Source: Candidatus Margulisiibacteriota bacterium
Lineage (GTDB): Bacteria; Margulisbacteria; WOR-1; JAHJIW01
Assembly (NCBI GenBank): GCA_018823125.1
Contig: JAHJIW010000018.1
Location: forward strand, 1 to 50,555
Length of the DNA stretch: 50,555 bases
Reading direction: 5' to 3'
The notes beneath the pieces were generated by a model. It did no database searches, had not been told where the DNA came from, and saw nothing but the letters and a program-made list of their open reading frames with translations. A program made the translations under genes and the position numbers. Position 1 is the first letter of the stretch. Each line of letters starts with the position of its first letter. Below are positions 45,025 through 50,555 of this stretch, in pieces.

Positions 45025-45033
45025 ATTATAACA
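45025..45033 (-). promoter_or_regulatory. Extended -10 promoter of B12 radical SAM gene A
   Basis: Minus strand TGTTATAAT (TATAAT at 45025-45030), 6 nt before the ATG at 45018, with no ribosome site between. Leaderless start expected. Confidence 0.5.
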
Positions 45034-45059
45034 AAGGTGATGAGGGTTTTCATCTTGAA

Positions 45060-45210
45060 GAGAACAATTAAGATATACTTTTCACAACCGTCAGCTTCCC
45101 TCCAGAAACTTTATACAAAAAACACTATCTTTCTGACACTAACCAAACATCGTATTGCTGTTTTCCATTCCTAGAGGGAAGCATATTAGCATCAACCAAC
45201 AACATTTACA
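45060..45210 (-). pseudogene. Decayed fragment of a SPASM radical SAM gene
   Basis: Immediately after the stop of peptide 2, the minus strand reads TTTAATGTAAATGTTGT...GTTGATGC...GCTTCCCTCTAGG and later TTTCTGGAGGGAAGC...AAAAGTATATCTT. These align, with similar spacing (about 123 versus 136 bp), to the part of the intact radical SAM gene (about 46630-46797) coding for the CxxxCxxC loop, ALPSRD and the SGGEP motif. All frames are broken by stops (TAG, TGA). It is the eroded remainder of a second enzyme copy. Confidence 0.7.
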
Positions 45211-45372
45211 TTAAATCCAATATGCTACGGATCTTGCAATTCCTTTTTGGACTTTAATCAATTTTTGACCAGCTAGTTTCTTAGCATCTGCTGCTTTTAC
45301 GTATACCGGAACATTTGTGCCAGCAAGTTTAACTTTTTTCATTTTCATTGATTTCTTTATCTTCTTTTTCAT
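45211..45372 (-). CDS. Putative RiPP precursor peptide 2 (53 aa)
   Basis: 53 residues, paralogous without gaps to the peptide at 46896-47057 (41 of 53 identical). Three zones: a Lys-rich variable start (MKKKIKKSMKMKK), a conserved middle VKLAGTNVPVYVK then KKLAGQ, and an invariant end KLIKVQKGIARSVAYWI (37-53). No Cys, no signal peptide. It has its own promoter (TTGACA-N17-TATAGT) and a perfect AAAGGAGGTGA ribosome site, features of abundant precursor peptides. It sits between the PqqD-like gene and the B12 radical SAM genes, next to a decayed radical SAM fragment. Modification on the C-terminal aromatic cluster (AYWI) or on VPVYVK is inference. It could alternatively be a small regulatory protein. 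Confidence 0.75.
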   Translation of the reverse strand: MKKKIKKSMKMKKVKLAGTNVPVYVKAADAKKLAGQKLIKVQKGIARSVAYWI

Positions 45373-45403
45373 GTCTCCTCACCTCCTTTTACCTAACAAA
45401 AAT

Positions 45404-45432
45404 ACTATATTAAAGTATTCTTCTTTTGTCAA
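45404..45432 (-). promoter_or_regulatory. Promoter of peptide 2
   Basis: Minus strand TTGACA (45427-45432), exactly 17 bp, TATAGT (45404-45409); followed by AAAGGAGGTGA before the ATG at 45372. Confidence 0.8.
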
Positions 45433-45472
45433 TCATCTACTTTAGATAATTACTGTGTCAATTAGCAGTATA

Positions 45473-45748
45473 TTATTTTCCCAAAAAACTAGATGCTCGC
45501 AACTCTTGTTGAGATCGTTTAATCCTTTCTCCTGCCATCTTCAAAGAAATGCGCATTTTTTTGGCTAAGCTTGCTTTGCAACGCTCAACCGAATTATTAA
45601 TTGTATGTTTTAATACCTGAAAAGAAATTTCATCTAAAAGAAAAGTAGCCATTTCATCGGAATTATGAGCAATATAATAATCCTTTTCCTTTCTAATGAT
45701 TTGAGTCCTACCATTAACTTTATATTTAAAAACTTCTCCAATTTTCAT
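45473..45748 (-). CDS. PqqD/RRE-like peptide-recognition protein
   Basis: 91 residues. A beta-rich start (GEVFKYKVNGRTQIIRKEKDYYIAHN) and a helical second half (FLLDEISFQVLKHTINNSVERCKASLAKK, ISLKMAGERIKRSQQEL) follow the PqqD layout, in which a small winged-helix-like domain binds the leader of a precursor peptide and presents it to a radical SAM enzyme. It lies 6 nt after the SPASM radical SAM gene with a GAGGGAT ribosome site inside that gene's end, so the two are cotranslated. The call rests on pattern and context; sequence identity to PqqD is low. Confidence 0.72.
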   Translation of the reverse strand: MKIGEVFKYKVNGRTQIIRKEKDYYIAHNSDEMATFLLDEISFQVLKHTINNSVERCKASLAKKMRISLKMAGERIKRSQQELRASSFLGK

Positions 45749-45754
45749 AATCTT

Positions 45755-46873
45755 TTAATCCCTCACGCATCTCGAATCTGAAACAAGCATATTACCTGAT
45801 AGAAAATGGGCTTCTCCCGGACAGGCCCCCGAACAATAAGGATTTTCACAATTGCGACAAAAACCAATTAAATTTTTTCTGGTTAGTCCACGCAGCTTAC
45901 TAAACACTTCAGATCCATTCCATACTCTGCTCAGATCATTTTCCTTTATATTACCTGCCTTAAGCTCCTCAATTCCCATCATCTGCTCACACGGATAAAT
46001 ATCTCCATTGGCAGAGATTGCACAACAATTAATCGCGGCTGTACAGTGAAAGTCTCCCGTAGGTACAATCGCATGCTCAAGGTCAATCTTCCATACTTTT
46101 TTCAAAATGTTCTTTCTTTCTTTTGCCGGTAATGGATAATACAACTCCCACGAACAAAAATTACAATTAAAAGGCACTATCTGAATATTTTTATAAACCA
46201 GATCATTACTAATTTTTTTCTTTGTTAATTCAAGATAAAAATCTTTCCATTTTTCATAAGATAATGCATAGTCTTTTGCTTGGTCCACTGCCCTACCTGC
46301 CAAAGAAAGAGGAAATATCTTAACCAAATCCACCTTTAATTCACGCGCAATACTTAAAAGATCATAAAAATAACTACAATTTAATTTAGTAAGTACAAAT
46401 TCTAAAGCGACCTTAATGTTTTTTCTTTTTAACTTTTCAATTCCACTAATGACTTTCTGAAAACTTTGCGGCACCCCACAAATTTGCTCTTGAATTATTT
46501 TGGGCCCATCCAAGCTAACGTTCACTAATTCAATATCAGATTTGACTAATTCTTTTGCAATCTCATTAGTAATAAAAAAACCATTGGTGTTGAGGGTTGC
46601 GGAAAAATCGTAACGTTTTAAAAGGGAGATAACCTGAAGAATATCTTTTCTGATTAATGGCTCCCCTCCAGAAATCTTAACCAATAAAACATTGAGCTCT
46701 TGGCATTGATCAAAAACTTTCTTGATATCTTTTACCGTAAGCTCATCCCTGGAGGGAAGCGCATGCGCATCAACAAAACAATATTTACACTTAAAATTAC
46801 ATCGCTTGGTCAGATGAAAAAAAACCCGGACCGGAGCACTTAAATAATTACGCTTTTTTTTACTTTTGACCAT
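45755..46873 (-). CDS. SPASM-domain radical SAM peptide maturase
   Basis: 372 residues from the ATG at 46873; the TTG at 46882 in the same frame is less likely. Radical SAM core with CNFKCKYC (C25, C29, C32), ISGGEP, TNGFFI, VNVSLDG. The C-terminal SPASM/twitch region carries many Cys for auxiliary Fe-S clusters: CTAAINCCAISANGDIYPCEQM, then FCRNCENPYCSGACPGEAHF and a final SRC. SPASM enzymes modify ribosomal peptides through thioether, C-C crosslink, epimerisation or splicing chemistry. With no Cys in the neighbouring 53-residue peptides, a thioether is excluded and carbon-carbon crosslinking or another Cys-free reaction is more likely. It follows peptide 1 by 22 nt and precedes the PqqD-like gene. 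Confidence 0.92.
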   Translation of the reverse strand: MVKSKKKRNYLSAPVRVFFHLTKRCNFKCKYCFVDAHALPSRDELTVKDIKKVFDQCQELNVLLVKISGGEPLIRKDILQVISLLKRYDFSATLNTNGFFITNEIAKELVKSDIELVNVSLDGPKIIQEQICGVPQSFQKVISGIEKLKRKNIKVALEFVLTKLNCSYFYDLLSIARELKVDLVKIFPLSLAGRAVDQAKDYALSYEKWKDFYLELTKKKISNDLVYKNIQIVPFNCNFCSWELYYPLPAKERKNILKKVWKIDLEHAIVPTGDFHCTAAINCCAISANGDIYPCEQMMGIEELKAGNIKENDLSRVWNGSEVFSKLRGLTRKNLIGFCRNCENPYCSGACPGEAHFLSGNMLVSDSRCVRD

Positions 46874-46895
46874 AAACGACAACTACAAAATCCTA

Positions 46896-47057
46896 TTAAA
46901 TCCAATATGCTACTGATCTAGCAATTCCTTTTTGAACTTTAATCAATTTGTGGCTAGCTAATTTCTTTACATCTGATTGTTTAACATATACAGGAACATT
47001 CGAGCCAGCAAGCTTAACTTCTTTCATACTTTCTGCTTTTTTTGCTTTCTTAGGCAT
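46896..47057 (-). CDS. Putative RiPP precursor peptide 1 (53 aa)
   Basis: 53 residues. Variable Lys-rich start (MPKKAKKAESM), conserved VKLAGSNVPVYVK and KKLASH, and the invariant C-terminal 17 residues KLIKVQKGIARSVAYWI. Identical in length to peptide 2. Ribosome site GGGAGGTGA is near perfect; a TTGACA-N17-TATATT promoter lies at 47097-47125. It is the first gene of the peptide, SPASM radical SAM, PqqD-like trio. The pattern, a variable front and an invariant tail in two paralogues, suggests the tail is the essential product or the enzyme-binding part. No similar described precursor is known to me. Confidence 0.78.
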   Translation of the reverse strand: MPKKAKKAESMKEVKLAGSNVPVYVKQSDVKKLASHKLIKVQKGIARSVAYWI

Positions 47058-47096
47058 AATTCTTCACCTCCCTTTCAGGTATAAGTTCATAAAGAA

Positions 47097-47125
47097 AATA
47101 TATACAATAAAGTTACCCTTGTCAA
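47097..47125 (-). promoter_or_regulatory. Promoter of peptide 1 / radical SAM operon
   Basis: Minus strand TTGACA (47120-47125), exactly 17 bp, TATATT (47097-47102). A consensus-like strong promoter, about 40 nt before the start of peptide 1. Confidence 0.8.
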
Positions 47126-47147
47126 TTATTTAAACCAAGATAAAACA

Positions 47148-48233
47148 CTAAATCAACAAATTACCATTTCGCATTAATATTTTGGATGGCATTTGAGGCC
47201 TACGATAGAAAACCTCGATCGTCGGATGAATAACTAAAAAATCGCGGTGAGTTTTTGAAATGTTTTTTCCACCAAACGTGGCATTGTGTCCAAAAGCAAC
47301 ATGAATAGTCTCGATTGCTTTTTCGTCTTGCAAAAGGCTACCAATCAGATTATAAGGCCCCAATCCAATCCCAAGCTCACCAATTACTGAAGCCATTTCA
47401 TCCAATAAAAGTTTTTCTTTTAATCTTCCTAAAAAATTGCTTTGATCCATAAACTGAGGATCTCGCCACCGAATGCCGACTAAATCATTTTTTACCCTTC
47501 TAATCTTGCCATTGTTAATTTCGATTATTAGCGGAGAAGGGACAAAACCAAAGTCACCGATTGCCCCATCAACTACTAATATCCCATTTGCCCCATCCTC
47601 CACCGGCGCACAATAAATCTCTCCGTTAGGAATATTTGTTACATCTCCCGGCCTGGCAATTAAATCATCCTGCCATGGTCTTCCAGCAATTTGGATTTCT
47701 ACGTTGGTACCAAGGTTTGAAGTTATTTTAACCTTTTCGGCATGTTGGAAAGCCTGGCTGATTCTAAAACTCGTTTCTTTAAGTACAGCATAATCTACCT
47801 TGATTTTAAGCATTTCTTCTGTAATCGCCGGAGAATGACAAATTTTTGCACCACTTGCTATTTCTGCTTTTACTAACCTTACCCTACTCGCAGTCTCTTC
47901 CGGAATACCATCAAAAAAATTAAGGCAAATATCATATCCACTCCGAACAACAGCCTCTATCTCTCCTATCCCTCCAGAAACAAAACGATTTTCGCTAAGT
48001 AAAAAATCATCAACCGTTGCGCCCAGTGTTTCAGCCCCTTCCGTAAAAGCCCGTGCAATAGATAGCTTATCCCTATCACAAACAATTAAAATTCTTTGCC
48101 CTTTTCTTAAAGAAAATACGTGAGATAAAACATCCTTAGCCCTAATCGTTAAATTTGTGGCCTCAGCTCTCCGCCTTGTCGCAGCTTTCACTGCAACCGG
48201 AGGTTTAGATGAGGTCATCTTTCGCACTGGCAT
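47148..48233 (-). CDS. M29-like aminopeptidase
   Basis: 361 residues. Motifs of the thermophilic aminopeptidase (M29/AmpS) fold: ARAFTEGAETLGA near the start, NIPNGEIYCAPVEDGANGILVVDGAIGDFG, ELGIGLGPYNLIGSLLQDEKAIETIHVAFGHN, and GKNISKTHRDFLVIHPTIEV. Catalytic metal ligands (Glu, His and Asp) appear conserved. It removes N-terminal residues from peptides in the cytoplasm. Its N-terminal 20 residues are basic and Ala-rich (KPPVAVKAATRRRAEA), outside the family core. GAGGAG lies 8 nt before the ATG and a sigma-28-like site 45 nt upstream. It precedes the peptide 1 operon on the same strand, so trimming of the modified peptide is conceivable. Confidence 0.75.
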   Translation of the reverse strand: MPVRKMTSSKPPVAVKAATRRRAEATNLTIRAKDVLSHVFSLRKGQRILIVCDRDKLSIARAFTEGAETLGATVDDFLLSENRFVSGGIGEIEAVVRSGYDICLNFFDGIPEETASRVRLVKAEIASGAKICHSPAITEEMLKIKVDYAVLKETSFRISQAFQHAEKVKITSNLGTNVEIQIAGRPWQDDLIARPGDVTNIPNGEIYCAPVEDGANGILVVDGAIGDFGFVPSPLIIEINNGKIRRVKNDLVGIRWRDPQFMDQSNFLGRLKEKLLLDEMASVIGELGIGLGPYNLIGSLLQDEKAIETIHVAFGHNATFGGKNISKTHRDFLVIHPTIEVFYRRPQMPSKILMRNGNLLI

Positions 48234-48278
48234 GCTTACTACTCCTCTGTTTATTGATTAATAATTCTATCCATCTAA

Positions 48279-48305
48279 TCTTCGAAAAATACCACAATAA
48301 ATTTC
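48279..48305 (-). promoter_or_regulatory. Sigma-28-like promoter of the M29-like gene
   Basis: Minus strand GAAATTTA, 11 nt, TTCGAAGA, preceded by AAAGT as at the tpiA-like and Com-like promoters (shared AAAGTGAAATTT). Position fits a 45-nt leader. Confidence 0.55.
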
Positions 48306-48381
48306 ACTTTATTCGACTATTTTTTATCAACGTATGGGTTAACACCCCTAATTTATTCTTATCAGAAAATTACTATTATGC

Positions 48382-48396
48382 TATACTTTTAAAAGG
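48382..48396 (+). promoter_or_regulatory. -10 box and ribosome site deciding the U32-like start
   Basis: TATACT (48382-48387) and AAAAGG (48391-48396) stand just ahead of the ATG at 48407. They rule against the longer in-frame start at 48209, which would overlap the divergent gene. Confidence 0.5.
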
Positions 48397-48406
48397 TTTT
48401 AACAAA

Positions 48407-49405
48407 ATGAAATTCTCAATAGGATACAATCACGACCCAAAATTACTAGACCTACTGGATGATTACAAAGAAAACATCGAGGCGCTCTATTTTCCCATCC
48501 CCAACCAATATTTAGGAACGGGAAGAGGCTTTAAACAAAAAAAATCTTACCCCAAAGAAATCCCCATCATAATCAAAAAATGCAATTCATTAAAAATCAA
48601 ATCTCAACTTTTATTAAATGAAACCTGCGAAGGCAAACCGAGCCTAAAAAAGGAGTTTTTTGCAAAGCTCATCAATTATATTCGGCGACTAAAAAAACTT
48701 GGGCTAAAAAGCATTGTTATCACCAATCCTGTTTATATTCAGAAAATCAGAGAAGCTTTTAAAGACATCCTTATTGAATCGTCCATCAATTGTTACGTAA
48801 GAACGGTTGAACAGGCATTATATCTTAAACAATTTGGAATTGACGTTTTAACCATTGATCGAACCATAAACAGAAATATCCCCTTGATCAACGAAATTAA
48901 AAAGCAAACAAAACTTAAAATCAGAATGTTGCTTAACGAAGGCTGTATTAGATACTGCCCTTTCAGACATTTACACTATAATCTTATCTCTCATCGGGCA
49001 CAAAGGTCCCAACAAACCATAAAAGGCCTCTACCCTGAAAGATTGTGCATTAGTGTTTTTCAGAAAAGCCCTGCCGATGTTTTTCGCGTCCCGTTTATCC
49101 CCCCTGAAAAATTAAAAAAGTATTCAAAAATCGTTGATTACAATAAATTATCAACCCGATCCTTTTCAACCGAACGCATAAAATTATGCCTGGATGCTTA
49201 TATCAATCAATCATTTTCAGGCGACCTTTTGGACATATTAGACAGTCCCTGTCTTACATATTTTAATTCGATTGATTATGATCTTCTTAAAAAAAGTAAC
49301 TTTTTCGATAAAACCAGCAAATGTGATCTAAATTGCAAGAAATGCAATTTTTATTGTCAAAAACTATTAAAAAAAGCGGCAGTAATTAATTCGAGTTTCT
49401 GCTAA
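48407..49405 (+). CDS. U32-family-like protein with C-terminal Cys cluster
   Basis: 332 residues from the ATG at 48407. TIM-barrel pattern of the U32 (UbiU/UbiV/YhbU) family: FSIGYNHDPKLLDLL, IVITNPVYIQKIRE, ESSINCYVRTVEQALYLKQFGIDVLTIDR, and the motif LNEGCIRYCPFRHLHYN that parallels the NxxCxxxCPxxxxHN site. The end has CDLNCKKCNFYC, so Cys residues for an Fe-S cluster are split between barrel and tail, as in UbiU/UbiV. Those relatives act in oxygen-independent hydroxylation or RNA modification. Here the gene precedes a methyltransferase by 15 nt and lies beside a peptide-modification locus; its reaction is unknown. Confidence 0.65.
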   Translation: MKFSIGYNHDPKLLDLLDDYKENIEALYFPIPNQYLGTGRGFKQKKSYPKEIPIIIKKCNSLKIKSQLLLNETCEGKPSLKKEFFAKLINYIRRLKKLGLKSIVITNPVYIQKIREAFKDILIESSINCYVRTVEQALYLKQFGIDVLTIDRTINRNIPLINEIKKQTKLKIRMLLNEGCIRYCPFRHLHYNLISHRAQRSQQTIKGLYPERLCISVFQKSPADVFRVPFIPPEKLKKYSKIVDYNKLSTRSFSTERIKLCLDAYINQSFSGDLLDILDSPCLTYFNSIDYDLLKKSNFFDKTSKCDLNCKKCNFYCQKLLKKAAVINSSFC

Positions 49406-49420
49406 CAACAGGATAAATAA

Positions 49421-50098
49421 TTGTCTAGCGAAAAAACATCAAACCGAACTTTTAAACAATATGGCGCCGATGGCCTAGAACAATCATTACCTGCAGGCAA
49501 ACAAACAGAAGACCTTAAACTAATAAAAAAGCTATGCAAAAAATCCGATAAAATACTAGATTTAGCTTGCGGTTATGGACGCCTGACAATTTCCCTCTCT
49601 AAGTTAGGATATAACATATTGGGCATGGACCTTTCCCCAACGCTCATCAAAGCAGCAAAACGTAAAGCAAAGAATAAAAACATAAAAACCCAATTTGATC
49701 TCGGCAATATGTTACGCTTACCATATAAGAATAATAGTTTTGATAAAGTAATATGCTTTTGGACCAGCTTTAACCATCTTTTAACAAAAATAGAACAAAT
49801 AAAAGCGCTTAATGAAATATTTCGTATTTTACGATCTCATGGTCTGGCTTTTATTGAAACGTTTAATGGTGAGGCAAAGCCCCTAAAAGAACATTTAAAA
49901 CAGGAAGGCTATGGACCCGAAAAACGCTTGGCAAAAATTAGGTTCTATAAAAAGAACAGTTTCGTAAAAGGTGTCTATTACTTCCATGACCGAAAAAGCC
50001 TCTTAGCTATCTGCAAAGCTTCTAAATTCGAACACTATAAAATCGGATGTAAAAATATCAGCGGAGAAAGAAGACTAACCGCATCCCTATACAAGTAA
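49421..50098 (+). CDS. SAM-dependent methyltransferase, copy B
   Basis: 225 residues, class I methyltransferase: LDLACGYGR (46-54), GMDLSPTLI, GNMLRLPYKNNSFDKV, ALNEIFRILRSHGLAFIETF. Paralogue of the protein at 34164-34847 with the same MSSEKTSN start. The start codon is TTG here, in the same GGATAAATAA context that precedes ATG in copy A, so the flank was duplicated too. Cotranscribed with the U32-like gene and ended by the terminator at 50146-50179. Substrate unknown; the divergence from copy A is greatest in the C-terminal half, where the substrate usually binds. Confidence 0.88.
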   Translation: MSSEKTSNRTFKQYGADGLEQSLPAGKQTEDLKLIKKLCKKSDKILDLACGYGRLTISLSKLGYNILGMDLSPTLIKAAKRKAKNKNIKTQFDLGNMLRLPYKNNSFDKVICFWTSFNHLLTKIEQIKALNEIFRILRSHGLAFIETFNGEAKPLKEHLKQEGYGPEKRLAKIRFYKKNSFVKGVYYFHDRKSLLAICKASKFEHYKIGCKNISGERRLTASLYK

Positions 50099-50145
50099 AC
50101 CCCCTCTTCTCATAAACTACATCAGTTTATCAAATCAATCTATAT

Positions 50146-50179
50146 AAAAAAGGGATACTAGATAAAGCATCCCTTTTTT
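50146..50179. terminator. Bidirectional intrinsic terminator
   Basis: AAAAAAGGGAT (50146-50156) pairs with ATCCCTTTTTT (50169-50179) around a 12-nt loop, with T-runs on both strands. It separates the methyltransferase from the oppositely oriented Lys-rich peptide gene. Confidence 0.8.
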
Positions 50180-50238
50180 TCATACTCGTGTGATTGTAAA
50201 CGGCCTCAAATTTTAAGGCGACTTCGTTATGATCGAAT

Positions 50239-50346
50239 TTATCTTTTTGCCTTTTTTTTGCCGCTCTTTTTAGCTGCTGTTTTCTTTTTTGCCGCTTTTA
50301 ATTCCGAAAGTTTCTTCTTCTCTGCTGTTATCGCAAAATGTCCCAT
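50239..50346 (-). CDS. Lys/Ala-rich 35-residue peptide
   Basis: 35 residues: MGHFAITAEKKKLSEL followed by a tail rich in AAKKKTAAKKSGKKK, with 13 lysines. It resembles histone H1-like tails of bacterial nucleoid proteins. Its ribosome site (GGGGGTGAAGGG) and promoter (50383-50411) follow the pattern of the other small genes in the locus, which supports it as real. It is too small to assign; DNA or RNA binding is a guess from charge. Confidence 0.6.
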   Translation of the reverse strand: MGHFAITAEKKKLSELKAAKKKTAAKKSGKKKAKR

Positions 50347-50382
50347 TTCCCTTCACCCCCTCTTACTTATTTTATGTGTTTA

Positions 50383-50411
50383 ATTATACATACTCCAAAC
50401 TGATCTGTCGA
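50383..50411 (-). promoter_or_regulatory. Promoter of the Lys-rich peptide gene
   Basis: Minus strand TCGACA (50406-50411), exactly 17 bp, TATAAT (50383-50388). Confidence 0.65.
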
Positions 50412-50555
50412 TATTATACTGCTCCCCATTAGCATAAAGCCAAGTTAAGGGAGTAAAATATGGTTGTCCTGCTCAGAAGGAGGGCAATCATGAAACGGAG
50501 AAAATGGGATTCGAGAACTAAGGCAATGGTCGTCATTCAGGGGCTCAAGGGAAAA
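50400..50555 (+). mobile_element. Left end of an IS3-family insertion sequence (partial)
   Basis: The transposase start at 50490 places the left terminus of an IS in about 50400-50460, probably at or near the TG-starting segment around 50401-50425. The inverted repeat cannot be defined without the right end. Confidence 0.5.
50490..50555 (+). CDS. IS3-type transposase OrfA (3' end off window)
   Basis: 22 residues visible: MKRRKWDSRTKAMVV then IQGLKGK, the typical start of IS3-family OrfA (helix-turn-helix transposase subunit). AAGGAGGG lies 7 nt before the ATG, so this start is chosen over an in-frame ATG at 50460. It is cut by the window edge. Confidence 0.8.
   Translation, partial: MKRRKWDSRTKAMVVIQGLKGK

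Noticed and set aside
45211..47057. The 53-aa peptides as ribosomal or other housekeeping small proteins
   Set aside because: No family resemblance recognised; duplication beside a SPASM radical SAM and a PqqD-like gene favours precursor peptides, though a regulatory role is not excluded.
48209..48406. N-terminal extension of the U32-like protein
   Set aside because: It overlaps the divergent M29-like gene and its promoter; a -10 box and AAAAGG precede the ATG at 48407, where family similarity begins.

Overview
The window comes from an uncultured, AT-rich bacterium with a diderm-type envelope: lipoprotein signals, a type IV pilin/type II secretion pair, and exported peptidases with periplasmic-type signal sequences. 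Gene content and style would fit a candidate phylum such as Saganbacteria (WOR-1)/Margulisbacteria or Omnitrophica, but nothing here fixes the taxon. I saw no rRNA, tRNA or CRISPR array.

Layout. (1) 1-9.6 kb, minus strand: a duplicated two-gene unit, each with a small membrane-anchored protein followed by a very large M23 peptidase/beta-propeller surface protein. (2) 9.6-15.9 kb: mixed accessory genes (a histidine kinase lacking its sensor, an M30-like metallopeptidase lipoprotein, a GlcD-like FAD oxidase, a divergent triosephosphate isomerase, a Com-like zinc ribbon). (3) 15.9-21.9 kb, minus: a fic-oppABCDF operon. (4) 22-31 kb, minus: housekeeping genes efp-accB-recJ-purD-rdgB-metG-tatD-pilC-(S23 protein)-pilin. 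(5) 31-34.8 kb, plus: two LicC/PntC-like nucleotidyltransferases (one fused to DUF2284), a PhnW-like aminotransferase and a methyltransferase, converging on a CDP-alcohol phosphotransferase; together these look like a lipid or glycan headgroup pathway. (6) 34.8-47.1 kb, minus: a large, apparently undescribed peptide-maturation (RiPP-type) locus. (7) 47-50.5 kb: an M29-like aminopeptidase, a U32-like protein, a second copy of the methyltransferase, a tiny Lys-rich peptide and the start of an IS3-type insertion sequence.

The main discovery is region 6. It has two 53-residue paralogous peptides, too short for ordinary gene calling, that share an invariant 17-residue C-terminus (KLIKVQKGIARSVAYWI). 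Each has a TTGACA-N17-TATAxT promoter and a near-perfect Shine-Dalgarno. Around them lie a SPASM radical SAM enzyme, a PqqD/RRE-like protein, three B12-type radical SAM enzymes each ending in its own PqqD-like domain, and an exported active/inactive M16 peptidase pair. A 66-residue protein made of nine perfect heptads closes the series. A decayed radical SAM fragment behind the second peptide records duplication of a peptide-enzyme module.

Regulation visible in the DNA includes four sites resembling sigma-28 promoters (GAAATTTT-N11-GCCGATAA type), several apparently leaderless genes with the -10 box only 6-9 nt from ATG, and three families of periodic inverted-repeat elements, one carrying the S23 gene in its loop.
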